Assembly: GCA_003415625.1 (NCBI GenBank) | Contig: PYIU01000006.1 | Span: forward strand, 2,418,001 to 2,482,000 | Source of the DNA: Aquanectria penicillioides | Lineage: Eukaryota; Ascomycota; Sordariomycetes; Hypocreales; Nectriaceae | Direction of reading: 5' to 3' | Length of the DNA stretch: 64,000 nucleotides | Shown here: in pieces, positions 31,481 to 46,053 of the stretch | Layout: each line of letters begins with the position of its first letter | How positions within the stretch are numbered: position 1 is the stretch's first letter | Notes under the pieces: model-generated | Told to the model about the DNA's origin: nothing | Database searches by the model: none | Seen by the model: the letters and a program-made list of their open reading frames with translations, nothing else | Translations under genes and position numbers: made by a program

Positions 31481-33921
31481 CTCGTCGGAGGTCGCATGCA
31501 GAGAGGAATGACGCCAGGGAGCACGCACGAGAGCGATGGGAGCGATGATCGGAGCTATGCCGAGGGCGCTGTTCAGAGCAACCTGAAAACGCCAAGGTCC
31601 ACGGAAGAGCACGGCTTCTCCAAGGAGGTTGCAAAGAGGTGCGACGGGGCGGGTTGGACAGTTGACGAGTTGACGAGTTGAAGAGTTCAAGAGTTGAAGA
31701 GTTTAAGTGTTTAAGAGTTGAAGGAGTCACTTGAGCTCGCTAAGGGTCCATCTAGGCTGGGGCAGCAAGGTAAAAAAAAAGGCACTGGGGCCGCAAATGC
31801 ATGTGCCGCCTCGGACAGCGCCGAAAAAAAGCTTGGGGAATGACTGGGTGGTTACAAAAAAATTACCCCACATTCGCGATACCGGTCATGGTCCGATAAG
31901 CAACCTTACGGCTTATGGCTCTAAGCTGCCTCCAATACTCATTACCAACAGGAACCAGAAGAAAGAAGGTGCTGAGGTGGCAACCACTGCCGCCGGCTTC
32001 GCGATCGTTTTGCCCACCTATTAGAAAGTACACACGGAGAGGAGGGTGGTTGTGCCCGCCCTCGGTGCCTCCAGTTCTGGTGTTCCCCTCCATATCAGTG
32101 TTGCTTGCAGTATTGTGTTAGGGAGGGGACGACCAGCTTCATGCCGGAACTGCGGCTTTGCGCCTCTGTGGCTTTGCGCCTTTGCGCTTCTAGCTCAGCT
32201 CGTGTGAGGACGTGCGCCTGATTCCAGAATGACAATACGGCATGAGCACATTCAAAAAACTTCCATCATTTAGTATGCAAAATCTAAACGATGGGCGCAG
32301 AGGTCAATTAACATTGACTACGGATACAAGGCACCTACTTACCTATACCTTGTAGGCTGGTATTGATTAGGCCGTCCCGTGCAAGCAGCTACGTAATCTC
32401 TCATGGGTCGTTGGCATTGCGTCTCTCTGCCGGCTCTACAGCCATAGCTCAATTCGCATAAACTTGGAGGCGGAATCAGCGGTTTAAGACGTCCATGTTA
32501 TCTATGTCGGGATATCCCATCTTGGCGGCTGATACTCCACCCAGTAAGCTGCACAGTCCTTGGGGCAAGCAGTGGGCAGCTGCACCAGTGTATGCGGCGG
32601 ATTATGCTGCTAGCTGCTGCTAGATCTGCAACATAGGCACGTAGTTCCTTAGGTTGGTCTCACCCAAGGACGAACAGGCCTGCACCTCATGTTGGTGCTC
32701 TTTGGCCTTTCTGATTGAAGGCCTTGTCGCATCTCAGGTGCATTGCTTCCGCCCTCGCAGCTGGGGATCATAGCCGCGGTGCTGCCATGGAGGTGGCTCA
32801 GAGCCTCAGATCAGAACAGAGCATGCAGCCTGGTCTAGGTGCCTTGAAAGTGGGAAGCACTGAAAACGAGGCCCGCAACGTCATTGGCGGGGTGACCTGA
32901 TGACGCTTTCCTCGTGTAAAACAAACGGTAGTAGTGTACTTTTCAACATAGCCGTTCCGCATAGAGTTTTCAGGTATCCACATAACACTGGCCAAGTCCC
33001 CTCGTCAGATTCCCTCTCTCTCTCTCTGCCTGGCGGGCTGGAACTGGGCTGTGCCGTGCTGGCTGTGGTGCTGTGTGTGTTTCGCACGAGTGGTGGTAAC
33101 TCTCTGTGGCCTGTCCGCCTACGCCTGCTCGTCAGTCGGGTGTGCCTGATTGATTGATTGATTGATGCAAGACGGGCTGCGCTGCTTGCTAACATCTCTC
33201 TTCCTCTCCACTTCACTCTCATCCTTCCCTACAGGCACTTGCTACGCCTTTGTTCGGACTTGGTTCTTGGACTTGGGGACTTGGAACTCGGGTCTCGGGA
33301 TTTTGTTGGTTCTTATTGGTTTTGTCCTTCTCCATTTTGGTTTGGTGACCGACGATTATCCTTTCGATCCTCACTCCTCTCGTGTCCATCATCCTCTTTT
33401 TTTTTCGAGCCTAGCTCCCCCCCCCCCCTCCATCTTTCCTCTCTCCAACTCCCTCGCGCACTCCGCCAAGTTTTTTTCTGGCCTTGCCTTGTTCCCTCCC
33501 TTCTCGACTTGGTCGTCGAGCTGTGGCCGCTGCTGCTGCTGGTGCTGCTGTTGTTGCCGAGAAGCCCGCTCGCTCCACGCTGCACGCCGCCGCGCCTCTC
33601 TCGACGACGTCTCGTGAGATCCGTCTGCCTCGGACCTTCCTCACTTGCCCTTCATTCACTTCCTCCTCCAACACAGGCTGTCGTCTAAGCCGTCGTCGCT
33701 GCTGCCAGCAACTTCACCATGGTGCGTTCGCTCGCCTTAACATCCAGTCGTGATTGATTCCTCTGCCCTCCCGGCGCTGTCCCTCGTTCTCGCTGTCTCC
33801 TGCGTCATTCCCCCCGCCAATTCGTCTTGATCCCATCTACTCCCGCCACCACAACGCTACGGCCGCCGCCACCGACACATCCCATCCCTCCCCACTTCTC
33901 GCCCCTCCGAATGCCGACATC
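31481..33921. other. 2.4-kb divergent intergenic region: kinase promoter, repeats, UBP15 leader
   Basis: Lies between head-to-head genes. It holds an 8-bp tandem repeat at 31661-31724, a small CTTTGCGCC repeat around 32155-32190, a nine-base C run near 33417-33426, and a long CT-rich stretch (about 33180-33720) that looks like the UBP15 5' leader. An ATG in strong context at 33719 is directly followed by GTGCGT, so a leader intron starting there is possible. No conserved protein is encoded. Confidence 0.5.
31661..31724 (+). repeat. 8-bp tandem repeat, eight copies (GTTGAAGA-like)
   Basis: Eight consecutive octamers: GTTGACGA twice, then GTTGAAGA, GTTCAAGA, GTTGAAGA, GTTTAAGT, GTTTAAGA and GTTGAAGG. 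It sits about 180 bp upstream of the kinase start, in its promoter or leader. On the kinase coding strand the unit reads TCTTCAAC. Confidence 0.85.
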
Positions 33922-36900
33922 ATGGTTCGGCCTCGTCGTGAGCTTCATGTTCGTCCAAGAATCCCTGCTAACAATCCTCTCCGCCGCCAGAGCCACGACG
34001 TAAACTCACCCAACGACATGGTCATGGACACGGACGACTACGTTGGCGTCGCCAATGAGCCTGACAAGGACGTCGCCATCATCAACCCAGAAAACCTCGA
34101 CCAAGATGGAGACCAGCTGCAAGATTTGCCGTTGGCCAACGATCGTGCGTTACCCTTGTCCGCCCTCAACTCAGTTTCCGTCTATTCCCTCGAACACCCC
34201 GCCCCGTCTTTATCGCCGCAGCGCCCGAGTTCCCCCCCAGCTAACAAGAGTTCATATCAGATGATGCTATGAAGGAGCTTGTGCTACCTCCTCTGATTGA
34301 TGAGCCCAAAATTCTCGGCGACCACGAACACACCTGGACTGTCGAGAACTGGCGCAGTCTAGGAAAGAAGGAGCATGGACCTGTCTTCCATGCCAACGGT
34401 TTTCCATGGTGCGTCCCTCACGATCCCAGCACCCCAAAACCATGTCATCCCTATCGCTAACTTTGCTCTTCTCTTCGACAGGCGCATCTTGCTCTTCCCT
34501 CACGGCAACAACATTGACCAGTGCTCTATTTACCTCGAACACGGTTTCGAAGCCGAGGCGGTCCCTGAGAATTGGAGTTGCTGTGTCCAGTTCGGCCTCG
34601 TTCTCTGGAACCCGAACGACCCCAGCCTATACTGCCATCATGTCGCCCACCATCGATTCACCAAGGAGGAGGGTGACTGGGGCTTCACTCGATTTGTCGA
34701 ACACCGACGCATGTTCAACGTGCCTTGGGAGGGTGGTAGCCGACCACTCTGCGAGAACGACACTGCCAACATCACAGCCTACCTTCGCTTTGTGGAGGAT
34801 GAAACGGGTGTTTTATGGCACAATTTCGCCAACTACGACTCCAAAAGGGAAACTGGATATGTTGGATTGAAGAACCAGGGCGCCACTTGCTACCTCAACT
34901 CTCTCCTCCAGTCACTCTACTTCACAAATGCATTCCGAAAGGTAGGGCCCAACTCCCCGTCCGTAAATCATCTCTCAGCTAACCCTGGCAGGCAATCTAC
35001 GAAATCCCAACCGAACCCGACCAAGGCATGAACAACAGCGCTTATACCCTTCAAAGACTCTTTTACCAGCTGCAAACATCTGAACAGGCTGTTGGAACCA
35101 ATGAGCTCACCAAGTCCTTTGGCTGGGAAACTCGTCACATTTTCGAGCAACAGGATGTTCAAGAGCTGTCCCGCAAGCTCATGGAGAAGATGGAGGAGAA
35201 GATGAAGGGCACAAAGGCACAAAATGTCCTTCCCGAAATGTTCAGCGGAAAGATCAAGACGTACATTTCGTGCATCAACGTTGACTACGAATCAAGCCGC
35301 ATTGAGGACTTTTTGGACATCCAACTCAACGTGACCGGAAACAAAAGCCTGCTTGAGAGTTTCCAGGACTACATTCAGCCCGAGAAGCTTGAGGGGGAGA
35401 ACCAGTACATGGCTGGCGATCAGTATAAGCTACAAGATGCGAACAAGGGTGTCATCTTCACCAGCTTCCCGGATGTGTTACATCTGCAGCTAAAGCGATT
35501 CGAGTACGACTTCCAACGCGACATGACAATGAAGATCAACGACCGTCACGAGTTCCCTGAGGTATTCGACGCAGGCCCATATCTAGCTGAAGACTCCGAT
35601 AAATCGGAGTCGTGGACGTACCAGCTTCACGGTGTTCTCGTCCACAGCGGTGATCTCAATGCCGGTCATTACTATGCTTTCCTGAAGCCCAACAAGGACG
35701 GCTGGTTTTACAAGTATGACGATGACAAGGTCACCAAGGCCACTATGAGAGAAGTGCTTGAGGAGAACTTTGGTGGTGAATACCGAACATCAAATGGCCA
35801 TCCCCGCGCGCCCCTCCAGAAGAAGGCCCCTATCATGCGCCAAAACAGCGCTTACATGTTGGTTTACATTCGCCAATCACGTCTTGACCGAATCCTGTAC
35901 CCTGTCACCAAGGACGATATACCCCGACACCTTAGTGAGTATTATGTCCCTAATCTATTGTTGTAATAGGGTTGCTAATCTTGAACAGAGGATCGTTTCG
36001 AGGAAGAGACCGCCCTCCGGGAAGCCAGGAGGAAGGAGCAGAGGGAGGCGCATTTGTACATGATGGCCAAGGTCATAACTGACAAGTCATTCCAACAATA
36101 TGGTGGAACTGATCTGTGCCTCTTTGATTCTAACCCCGAAGTCGATCCCGCCGCTCCCAAGTTCTATCGAATCCGTCGAGCAATGACCATGGAGGAGTTC
36201 GTCTCTCAGGTGGCCGGTGACATGGGTGAGGATCCTCGCAAGGTACGCCTTTGGCTTATGGTCAACCGACAAAACAAGACGATCCGGCCTGATCAACCCA
36301 TTATGGACCTTCAACCAACGGTGGAGGAAACGTACTCTCGCTCAGCCGCGCACCGAGATATCAGTCTACGGGTGTGGGCAGAGGTAGCGGAGGAGCTGAA
36401 CGCTGACGGCGAACCCATTTGGCCCTCCTACCAAAGCCAACCCAACGGTGTCGTTGTGAAGAACGATACTATACTTCTTCTTCTGAAGCATTTCGACGTT
36501 GAAACTCAGACCTTGAGGGTGTGTCGGTCATGTCTACATCGCCAAGGAGAAAAAGGTGGAAGAACTTGTTCCTCTGATCCTCAAGAAGATGGGCTGGGGC
36601 GAGAAGCTGCCTTCGGATGAGAAGCTTCTTCTGTGGGAGGTATGTTCAAGTCTACTGTATTCTAACCCCCTCCGAAACTCTAACACGGGCCAGGAAATCA
36701 AACCAACTATGATTGAACCTCTGAAGCCGAAGCAGTCACTGAAGATTGCTGAGCTCCAGGACGGTGATATCATTTGCTTCCAACGATCCAATGAGCGCAA
36801 GACTGAGAAGCGATCAGTTGACAAGCCTCAAGAAACGTACGTAATACCGTATCTTGAATTTATTTTCTCCTTTGAAGACAACCGTTCTCACTAATAGTTT

Positions 36901-38040
36901 ATAGGGCAACATCGGATCGTTTTGAGGACGCACGCGAATACTACGACTTCCTCGAGAACAAGAGGACTGTGAGATTCCACGCTCACCCCACTCGATGCGA
37001 CCAAACAGAGTATTCACCATTCGACCTTGTTCTGAACTCCAAAATCACATACGACACACTCGCGGAACGAGTTGGTGCTCACTTGAACGCTCTCCCGACA
37101 CACATTCGATTCTGGACAGTGAACTCGGCCACCAACAACCCCAAGGCAACTGTGAGGCGCGGAGCGAACCCTACTCTGCGACAGATTCTTAACCCTATGG
37201 GTTCAACTGCTCTCAACTCGACTCAGCGAGGGATGCCTTCTACTTTGAAGTTCTCGAGATGAGTCTAGCGGAGCTGGACACAAAGAAGAGTATCAAGCTC
37301 ACTTGGCTCACCGAGGGTATCACCAAGGAGGTAATTATTCCCTAGCCCATAAAATGTCAACTACTAAACATAAGGAAAGGATCAATATGATTTGCTCGTC
37401 TCCAAGACAGGTACCATTGATGACCTAATCCAAGCCTTGATCAAGAAGGCCCAGATCTCGAATGAGGAAGAAGGTGGCAGAATACGTGTTTACGAGACCA
37501 GCTCTAACAGATTCTACCGCGAACCACTTCGAGACCATCCTGTGGCAAACCTCAATGAATTCACGCAGATTTATGCTGAGCGTGTGCCTCAGGACGAAGT
37601 AGCGGTCGAAGATGGCAATTTCATCCAGGTCTTCCATTTCCAAAATGATGTGAGCCGGGTTCACAACATTCCTTTCAAGTTCCTACTTGTCGAGGTCAGT
37701 AGATGCGTGATCAAATGAGTGAAATATGCATTAACGAATGCCGTAGGGCGAGAAATTTGTGGACACGAAGAAGCGATTAGAGAAGCGAACTGGAATCAAG
37801 GGCAAGAGCTTCGAGAAGATCAAGTTTGCCCTAGTCCGACGAGCTAACTATTCGAAACCCCAATATCTCAATGATGGTTGGTTTTGTCGCGCTTGAATGT
37901 GAGGTTCAAGGTAGCTAACGAATGAAACAGATGATGAACTCTGGAACGTGGCGCAAACCGATGATGATTACCTCGGCCTTGACCATGTGGATAGAACAAG
38001 GTCGTTGAGAAACGGCGTTGGGGACCTTTTCCTTCGATAA
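33922..38040 (+). CDS. UBP15: ubiquitin carboxyl-terminal hydrolase, Ubp15/USP7 type; two apparent frameshifts
   Basis: Exons 33922-34144, 34261-34408, 34482-34941, 34992-35934, 35989-36639, 36694-36836, 36905-37330, 37380-37694, 37747-37876 and 37931-38040; about 1,180 residues after allowing for frameshifts. It removes ubiquitin from proteins. Domains: MATH/TRAF (HTWTVENWR to AYLRFVEDETGVLWHNF), USP catalytic domain with Cys box GYVGLKNQGATCYLNSLLQSL and His box GVLVHSGDLNAGHYYAFLKP, then ubiquitin-like repeats in the C-terminal half as in USP7. Two breaks interrupt conserved sequence. Near 36516-36524 the frame changes by +1 (or -2) between DVETQTLR and VGHVYIAKEKK; at the GGG of 37230-37232 one more G restores TQRGDAFYFEVLEMSL. 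The MATH and catalytic domains are intact. Start ATG 33922 was chosen for a normal acidic N-terminus; 34012 or 34018 (Met before VMDTDDY) are alternatives. Confidence 0.9.
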
Positions 38041-39226
38041 TCTTCCAGCAAAAGCCGCTGGGCGAAACATGCATTAAAGAAGGGCGGTTCCAGCTCAGCC
38101 CTTGACCTCGGTGTTTAGTATATCAGCCTGCTTTCCAAAAGCACTATCGCAAAGTATCTATAGCCGTTGTCACGGGAGCAGGCGTTTCTTTTTTTTCTGG
38201 TATTGGAACGGGGATGCATACGAGACCAAGACATTAGGCTGTTGGTGAAAGAGATTTGGACTTGCGACAGGGGTGCTCCGTGCCATAACAAGACGGGTAC
38301 GGGCAATGGGTTAGGACGTACAGGAAGAGAGCGGTAACGGCTATTAACTACCATGGATGAGGCCTTCATTTATATCTGTTGTTCATTTCTGCGAATCACC
38401 ATGTCTGTGTCACCCGTGGCCTCATTCGGGTATCATGTATGTGAGAGGCGGCGATAGCGTGACGTTGTGGCACGGTCCGACTGTTCATATCATGCGGACG
38501 TCATCCCCTGCCGGCTCTTGCTTGGGCTAGGTCATTGGAACCAAATAGTCGAGGGGATTAAAAATGAACTATAGGTTAGCATTGTCACTAGAGGCTGAGA
38601 TCTCACTGGCAAGACACAAAATGGTTCACCTAACGCGTGGCTATAGGGTAAGTAGAATGCCAGACACGAAGCACATAGTCGAACTGGTTAAATACGATTT
38701 GAAGTCAATAAATAGTATTATAGTTCCATTTCTCTCTTTTGGTATTGCGAGGTTGGTATGGTAAAGAATTTCAGAGAGTGGCTGGACGGGGAGCGAATCT
38801 TGGATGGATATTGGTTGGTTGGTTGAATTTCCGCATTCAATCGTATGTCTGTTTCATCATGCAAGTCAATAAAAAAAGTGCCCTCCTCGTGGACTAGAAT
38901 TCTTTCAGCCTTCGAATCAGTCGTCAATAATTTATACCAAATTCATTTCAAAAAAAAAAATGTATTCCCAAATTGGCCTTATGCAATCATTTGACCATAT
39001 CCATATCCTTTACCTCCGTCGTCGAGGCATCAGGGTTCACAGAGCCTGCTATTTTAATTACCCTCGATCGTTAACTTGCCAGCGACGTAATGAAACAAAC
39101 ACCCAAGTTTTCCAACCAAATCCATGCTGTTCTAAAAGGGGAATCTTCTAGTTTACTTTTCCAAGCTCCACATATCATTTTGCATCGTGAGTCTGCACCG
39201 ATCCTCTTTTCAAATTTCATATCTTT
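38041..39226. other. convergent 3' intergenic region, AT-rich
   Basis: 1.2 kb between the stops of UBP15 and the asparaginase gene, noticeably AT-rich from about 38540 to 39200. No gene, RNA or clear repeat found. Confidence 0.55.
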
Positions 39227-41094
39227 CTACATGGGGCTGTCACGCCCGCCAGGCAGACATTCCCTCTCCTCAACGGACAGATGCGCACCGGCAAGACGCA
39301 GTAGCTGAGCACAAGGCTCTCTGCCGGACTTGACGGCGACAAAAAGAGGCGAATTGTTGGCCTTGTTGCGCTCATGGACGCTGGCGCCGCGGTGCAGCAG
39401 CTCCAGGAGGACCTCTGTGCTGCCGGCGACGGAAGCAAGGTGGACGGCCGTGTTACCAGCGTAGTCGCGCTGCTTGAGTAGTTTGCTTCCTTCACCCTGT
39501 AGGAGCTCCTTGACAAGAGATAGCTCGCCGTTTTCGATGGCGTATCCTAATGCGCTGAAGGCGGTCTCATCGCGTGTGAGATGCGCGGCAGCGAAGTCGA
39601 GGGACCCAGCTGGGTGAGAGAAGCTCTGGTGGGCAATCTCGGTCATCTCACCACGAAGGGAACGAGAAAGCCTCTCGCTGATGTCCTTGGGTGAGAGGTC
39701 AGGGAGGGCAAGCAAGTAGGAGAGCTTGGTAAGGGCAGCTTCAGCAGTAAGATCGAGGCCGAAGATAACACCGGCGCGTCCAAGAACGGTGCCCGGAGCG
39801 TAGACGGGAGAAACAAAGCCATTGACACACTGGCTGACATTGACAACGACAATGCCGCGGTTGACAGCTGCCTTGATGACTTGGGTCAGAGGGCCGTCGG
39901 CGCCGCCAGGGATGTTGCCCATACCAAAGGTCTCTAGGATAAGACCCCGGAGGCCGGGCAAGTGGAGAACAGCATCAATCATCTCAGGCTTGATGCCTGG
40001 GAAGACGCGCAAACAAGCCACATGGGTAGTATCGAGCCCCTTGGAGATGCGAAACTTGGCGATAGAGGTTGGGGGTAGGATGAGCGGCCAGTTAATGGTG
40101 ATGCCAAGGCCATTGACAGTGGCAAGAGGTTCAGCATTGGGGCTGTCAAAAGCGTGAAAGTCGGTCGCTGAGACCTTGGTGGTGCGGTTTCCACGGTACA
40201 GGCGGTGATGGAAGAAGAGGCAAACCTCAGGGATGACAAAAGTACCGGCAATAATGAGAGAGCCCAAAATGTTATCAACACCATCGGACTGGAGAGAGAA
40301 GATGGGAGCTTGGGAGCCAGTGAGGATGACGGGCTTTCCAAGGTTGTTCATCATGAAGGAAAGAGCGGAGGCAGTGTAGGCAAGAGAGTCGGTGCCATGA
40401 AGGATGACGAAGCCGTCAAAAAGATGATAGTTCTCTTGGATAGCCATAGCCATGGAGTCCCAGTCGTGAGCTGAGATGGAGCTCGAGTCGAGGAGAGGAG
40501 TGAACTCTAGGATGCCATAACGCACATGGCGTCCATAGGCGGTTGGAGGGGTGCGGAGGGACTCAATGGCGATGCGCTGGCCATTGCGATAAGCGGGGAG
40601 GGTTACTGCAGAAATGTCAGGGCTTCTATTATATGATGAGATGGATTTTAAAGGTGATGGTGAGTGAGGCTGAGATACAGTGTGTCATGATGGGTTGTTT
40701 GCATGTCATGATAAGTAATTGGTGTATTCCGGGCCTCGGCGAATTCCCCATAATTTTTTTGGGGGGAGGGTATGGCGCGGGCCGGGGAGGGCTGTAAGTG
40801 GAATTCTAGAAGCATACCTTTGCGACTATTGTCGTTGAAAGAGGGCCGTGGGGCCATTGCATTCTCGAGGAATCCATCTGTGGGCTGGAGGCCGTCGGGG
40901 CCTTCTTGCATGCAGATGGTGCCTCCGGTGCCCAGAATGAGAACTCGGGACTCTGGGTATACGACATCGACAACAGTCTGGATTTGGCTGAAGCCGTTGC
41001 TGACAACACTGCCGCTAACGCTGCCATTGAGGCTGCCGTGGCGGGTGTGATTGCCATTGGCAAGGGTGGGCGATGGCGGGTGGTACTCAGACAT
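39227..41094 (-). CDS. cytosolic L-asparaginase with C-terminal ankyrin repeats
   Basis: Two exons, 41094-40818 and 40605-39227, with a long 212-bp intron; 551 residues. It hydrolyses asparagine to aspartate and ammonia. No signal peptide is seen, so it is the type-I-like cytosolic form. Motifs: VLILGTGGTICMQ (first catalytic Thr, about residue 57), DGFVILHGTDSLAYTASALSFMMNNLGKPVILTGSQ (second Thr-Asp pair) and GLILETFGMGNIP. After residue ~415 two to three ankyrin repeats follow (GYAIENGELSLVKELLQGEG, DYAGNTAVHLASVAGSTEVLLELLHRGASVHERNKANNSPLFVAVKSG). This asparaginase-ankyrin fusion is the same layout as the mammalian 60-kDa lysophospholipase/asparaginase (ASPG). The splice joins RKVTLPAYRNGQ in phase. 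A STRE-like repeat pair lies about 0.6 kb upstream. Confidence 0.93.
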
Positions 41095-41166
41095 GATGTA
41101 TGCGAGTCTCTGTCTGGTTGTCCGTATGGTTTTGAGACGGAGGGCGTGAGGAAAGGGAAACTGATC

Positions 41167-41199
41167 GAGGAGAGGAGAGGAGAGGAGAGGGGAGGAGAG
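41167..41199 (+). repeat. GAGGA short tandem repeat in asparaginase leader
   Basis: Five to six near-perfect GAGGA units, TCCTC on the coding strand of the asparaginase gene, starting about 73 bp upstream of its ATG. Confidence 0.8.
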
Positions 41200-41477
41200 A
41201 TAAGATATTGGAAGATAAGGGTGAGCGAAAAAGGCCGTCAATGCTGTGGAACGAGGCTTATTATTGACGGACGGACATGAGCTGGGAAGTGCGATAGCAA
41301 GAGTGCGAGTGGGCGTGTGAGAAAACGAGCGAGCCAGCGGGCGCTATCAGTGCGTGACGTCGCGATAACAAGGGACGGCGGAGGTTACGTTAGACTCGGC
41401 GGTGGGGCGGAGCGCTAACAAGAAAAAGCTTGTAAGTGCAGCACACAACGAGATATTGAAGCGCCGAGATTCACAAT

Positions 41478-41590
41478 GGATGAGGAAAGGAGAGAAAGCG
41501 AAGAGGAAATTGGTGATATAATAAGAGAGAGAAAGAAATAAAGAAAGAAAGGACAAGGAGAGAGAGGGAAAAAAAAAAAAAAGAAGAGGG
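41478..41590 (+). repeat. purine-rich (GA/GAAA) tract
   Basis: Nearly continuous purine strand with GAGA and GAAA units ending in an A13-14 run, polypyrimidine on the asparaginase coding strand; typical of fungal CT-rich promoters but unusually long. Confidence 0.7.
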
Positions 41591-41665
41591 ATCCGGCTCT
41601 TCTTAGGCGATGCCGGGATGGGCAAGCAACCGTGTGTGAGTGCGCGATCAAGTGGATCCATTTCC

Positions 41666-41722
41666 AGTTTTGGAGGGGTAATAGCAACTTCGATTTGGAG
41701 TTTTGGAGGGGTAATAGCAACT
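41666..41722 (+). repeat. 24-bp direct repeat carrying AGGGG (STRE-like) cores
   Basis: Two identical 24-mers at 41666-41689 and 41699-41722, offset by 33 bp; the unit contains TTTTGGAGGGGTAATAGC. AGGGG/CCCCT is the core of stress-response elements bound by Msn2/4-type zinc fingers. They lie 570-630 bp upstream of the asparaginase start. Confidence 0.75.
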
Positions 41723-43725
41723 CGATTTCGGCCTCGTCTGGCGAGTGAGAGAGGATACCGGCACCTCACACGCGCAGTATCGCAAATCACATGGTGCATC
41801 TGGCATGGATTAGTGTGGTTTTTCTTCTCCTCTTCCTGCTCCTTCCTGTGCGGTAGTAGTGGATGCTGCTGCAACAATTGATATCCTTTTCCCTTTTCGC
41901 TCTGTGGTCCGCGTCGGCACTGGGAGAGGGAACCAAGACAGGGCGAAGGCTGGTTTACTTGTGTTGTATCACGATGGCTAGTTAGGTAGCTAGGCCCAGG
42001 AACGACCGGCTGACCGGGCATGCCATGTGACGGAGATAGGCTGTTCGTGTTACTACATAGTATGGTCTTGCTGGCATCCTGGGTCCCCAGGAGGTAAGGG
42101 GCACAGTTCGGACACGGGTATGCCGGTAATGGACATCCTATTCCATTTCGGTAGTTTCACCATGTCCGTCACGTCTCGGCGAGGCTTCATTGCAGGCATT
42201 GCCTTTGCTCGCACCCGCGCCTCTGCTCTTCCGATTATTACCCCAGAGAAACACCAAACCCAACCCACCTCGGGGCAAGCGGGGGTTTAATGCCTACCAA
42301 TGGCCATTGTGCCCTTGTCATTCATCGTCTAGATGTTCGCCGTGAGCATGGACCTTGACGGGGATGGTCTAGATGGGTCTGGAGCGCAGTCGCACAGGCA
42401 AGACGCCTCGTAGGACGCCTGCCGGAGTGGGACAAGAGAAACGAAGCCAAGAGAGAAGGGTCGGGAGCGGGAGAAGAAGAAAAGAAAGAAAGAAAAAAAA
42501 AAGCCGCTCTGTTTGGGCAACTGGAGGCGTCCAACGGCGGTCTTATCCCCCACTTGGGCTAAGTGGATTCTAGGTGTGGGTTTTTTTTTCCTTCGCCGCC
42601 ATTTTGCATAGGGCAGCAGAATAGTGGCCATTGTCTCTGGGAGGTGGATGCCTGTGCTAATAACTTACTTTGTCTGGACGGTTCCTGTTTCTGTAAAAGC
42701 AAGGCGAACGAAAGCTCCGATTTCCGGGCCGCCCTACGCCGTCGAAATACAGCCAGTTGTTGTGCAGCGTCTCCTACGGGCGGCCCGATAGGCCCGAGTC
42801 GATGCCTGCCCAGACTGCTTGACAAAAGGCCAGAACAGAAGTCCATGAATCGGTGATTAAAGGGCGGAATGAAAAAAAAAAAAAAAACAGTCTATCAGGT
42901 TATCGCGTCGGTCAATGGGCTCAGGTATCGGGTGATGTGATGCGAGGGCCGTGGCACGCTTGCACGCCTAGGATTGCTGGTCGCGAGGTAACGGGGCCAA
43001 ATAATTATATGACGTCGGCATCGTCATCATCAAAGCCGTCTCGCCGGCTGGCAGGTTGTTTCAGCACTGCCAATAGCCCCTGAAGGCGGCTAGCCTCGTC
43101 TACCGTACCAGTAGGTATGTCAGGCAAGGTAGGTATCCGTATGTAGCATAGCTGCTGTGGGTTGCTGTAAGTGTTGGCTTGGGCAGAGTGGTGGGAGGCA
43201 GACCTGACCCCAAACGAGTGACAGAGTACGTACCTTGCATCGATCCTAGCCCCCTGTCTGGCCCTGCCCTGCCTAATCGGGAAATTCTGCCGGCCTTTGC
43301 GCTCTCACCGCCTTCGTACGCCTTGCTGTTTGGCCTCCTGCTTGGCTTGGTCTCACTTTTGGCCCAGCCGGTTTGTGATAGCATTCATTGATACCTACGA
43401 CGCCGTACCAAAGGCGAACAATCGCCTCTTGCACCATCCCAACGTCATCTCCTCCTCCATTATCGCCATCACCGCCATCGAATCTCCTCCATGGCAACAT
43501 AATTCTCGCCCTCTCTGTCTCCTCCTCCGCCTCCATCTTCGTCTTCATTTCAGTATTGATCTCCCTTGCACCTCCTGCCGCGCTTCTCCGAATTCGACAT
43601 CCTGCGATGCGAGTCGGAACCCATCTTCAAGACGGCCCACCTTTCGCCTGACGCGTTAACCGCCACCACACTCTTCATCTCATACTCTGCGACTCGAGTC
43701 GGAATCTCATAACCCTCCCGACGCC

Positions 43726-45712
<1,987 letters not shown>

Positions 45713-46053
45713 GATACTCGGCCGAGGGCGACGCTCGAGAGAGAGGGATGGGAATGGCGTTTACAGGGTTGAGTGGTCAAACTTGGGTACAGCCATGTGA
45801 AGCTAAAGGAAGATGGTGGGGGAACACGGCGCAATCGGGACGGAATGAAAGATAAAGACGACTATCTATTACAAGGACCAGGTGTAGCATTACCGTTGAA
45901 GCATGAAACGTCGCGGACGCGACGCGAGTCGGCGCGACTTTTGGGGGTATCTTTGGTGCGTTGGAGACGATGTAAGACCATGTACTCATACCGAAGTATC
46001 TCTACCTATCTTGAGCAGGAGTGGGATGGGCCGCCATGGCATAGCTACCGTAG
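45713..46053. other. convergent 3' intergenic region
   Basis: 341 bp holding the 3' UTRs of BUR1 and the small membrane-protein gene. Nothing else seen. Confidence 0.6.

Larger units (their letters stand above)
41095..43725. other. 2.6-kb divergent intergenic region between asparaginase and BUR1
   Basis: Holds a GAGGA repeat (41167-41199), a purine-rich tract (41478-41590), and a 24-bp direct repeat (41666-41722) on the asparaginase side, and A runs near 42494-42503 and 42871-42886. The last ~350 bp before BUR1 are CT-rich leader. No conserved ORF or RNA gene is seen. Confidence 0.5.

Noticed and set aside
33158..33688. 176-codon + strand frame upstream of UBP15
   Set aside because: Translation of a CT-rich leader (Leu/Ser/Pro/Phe); overlapping frames are equally open.
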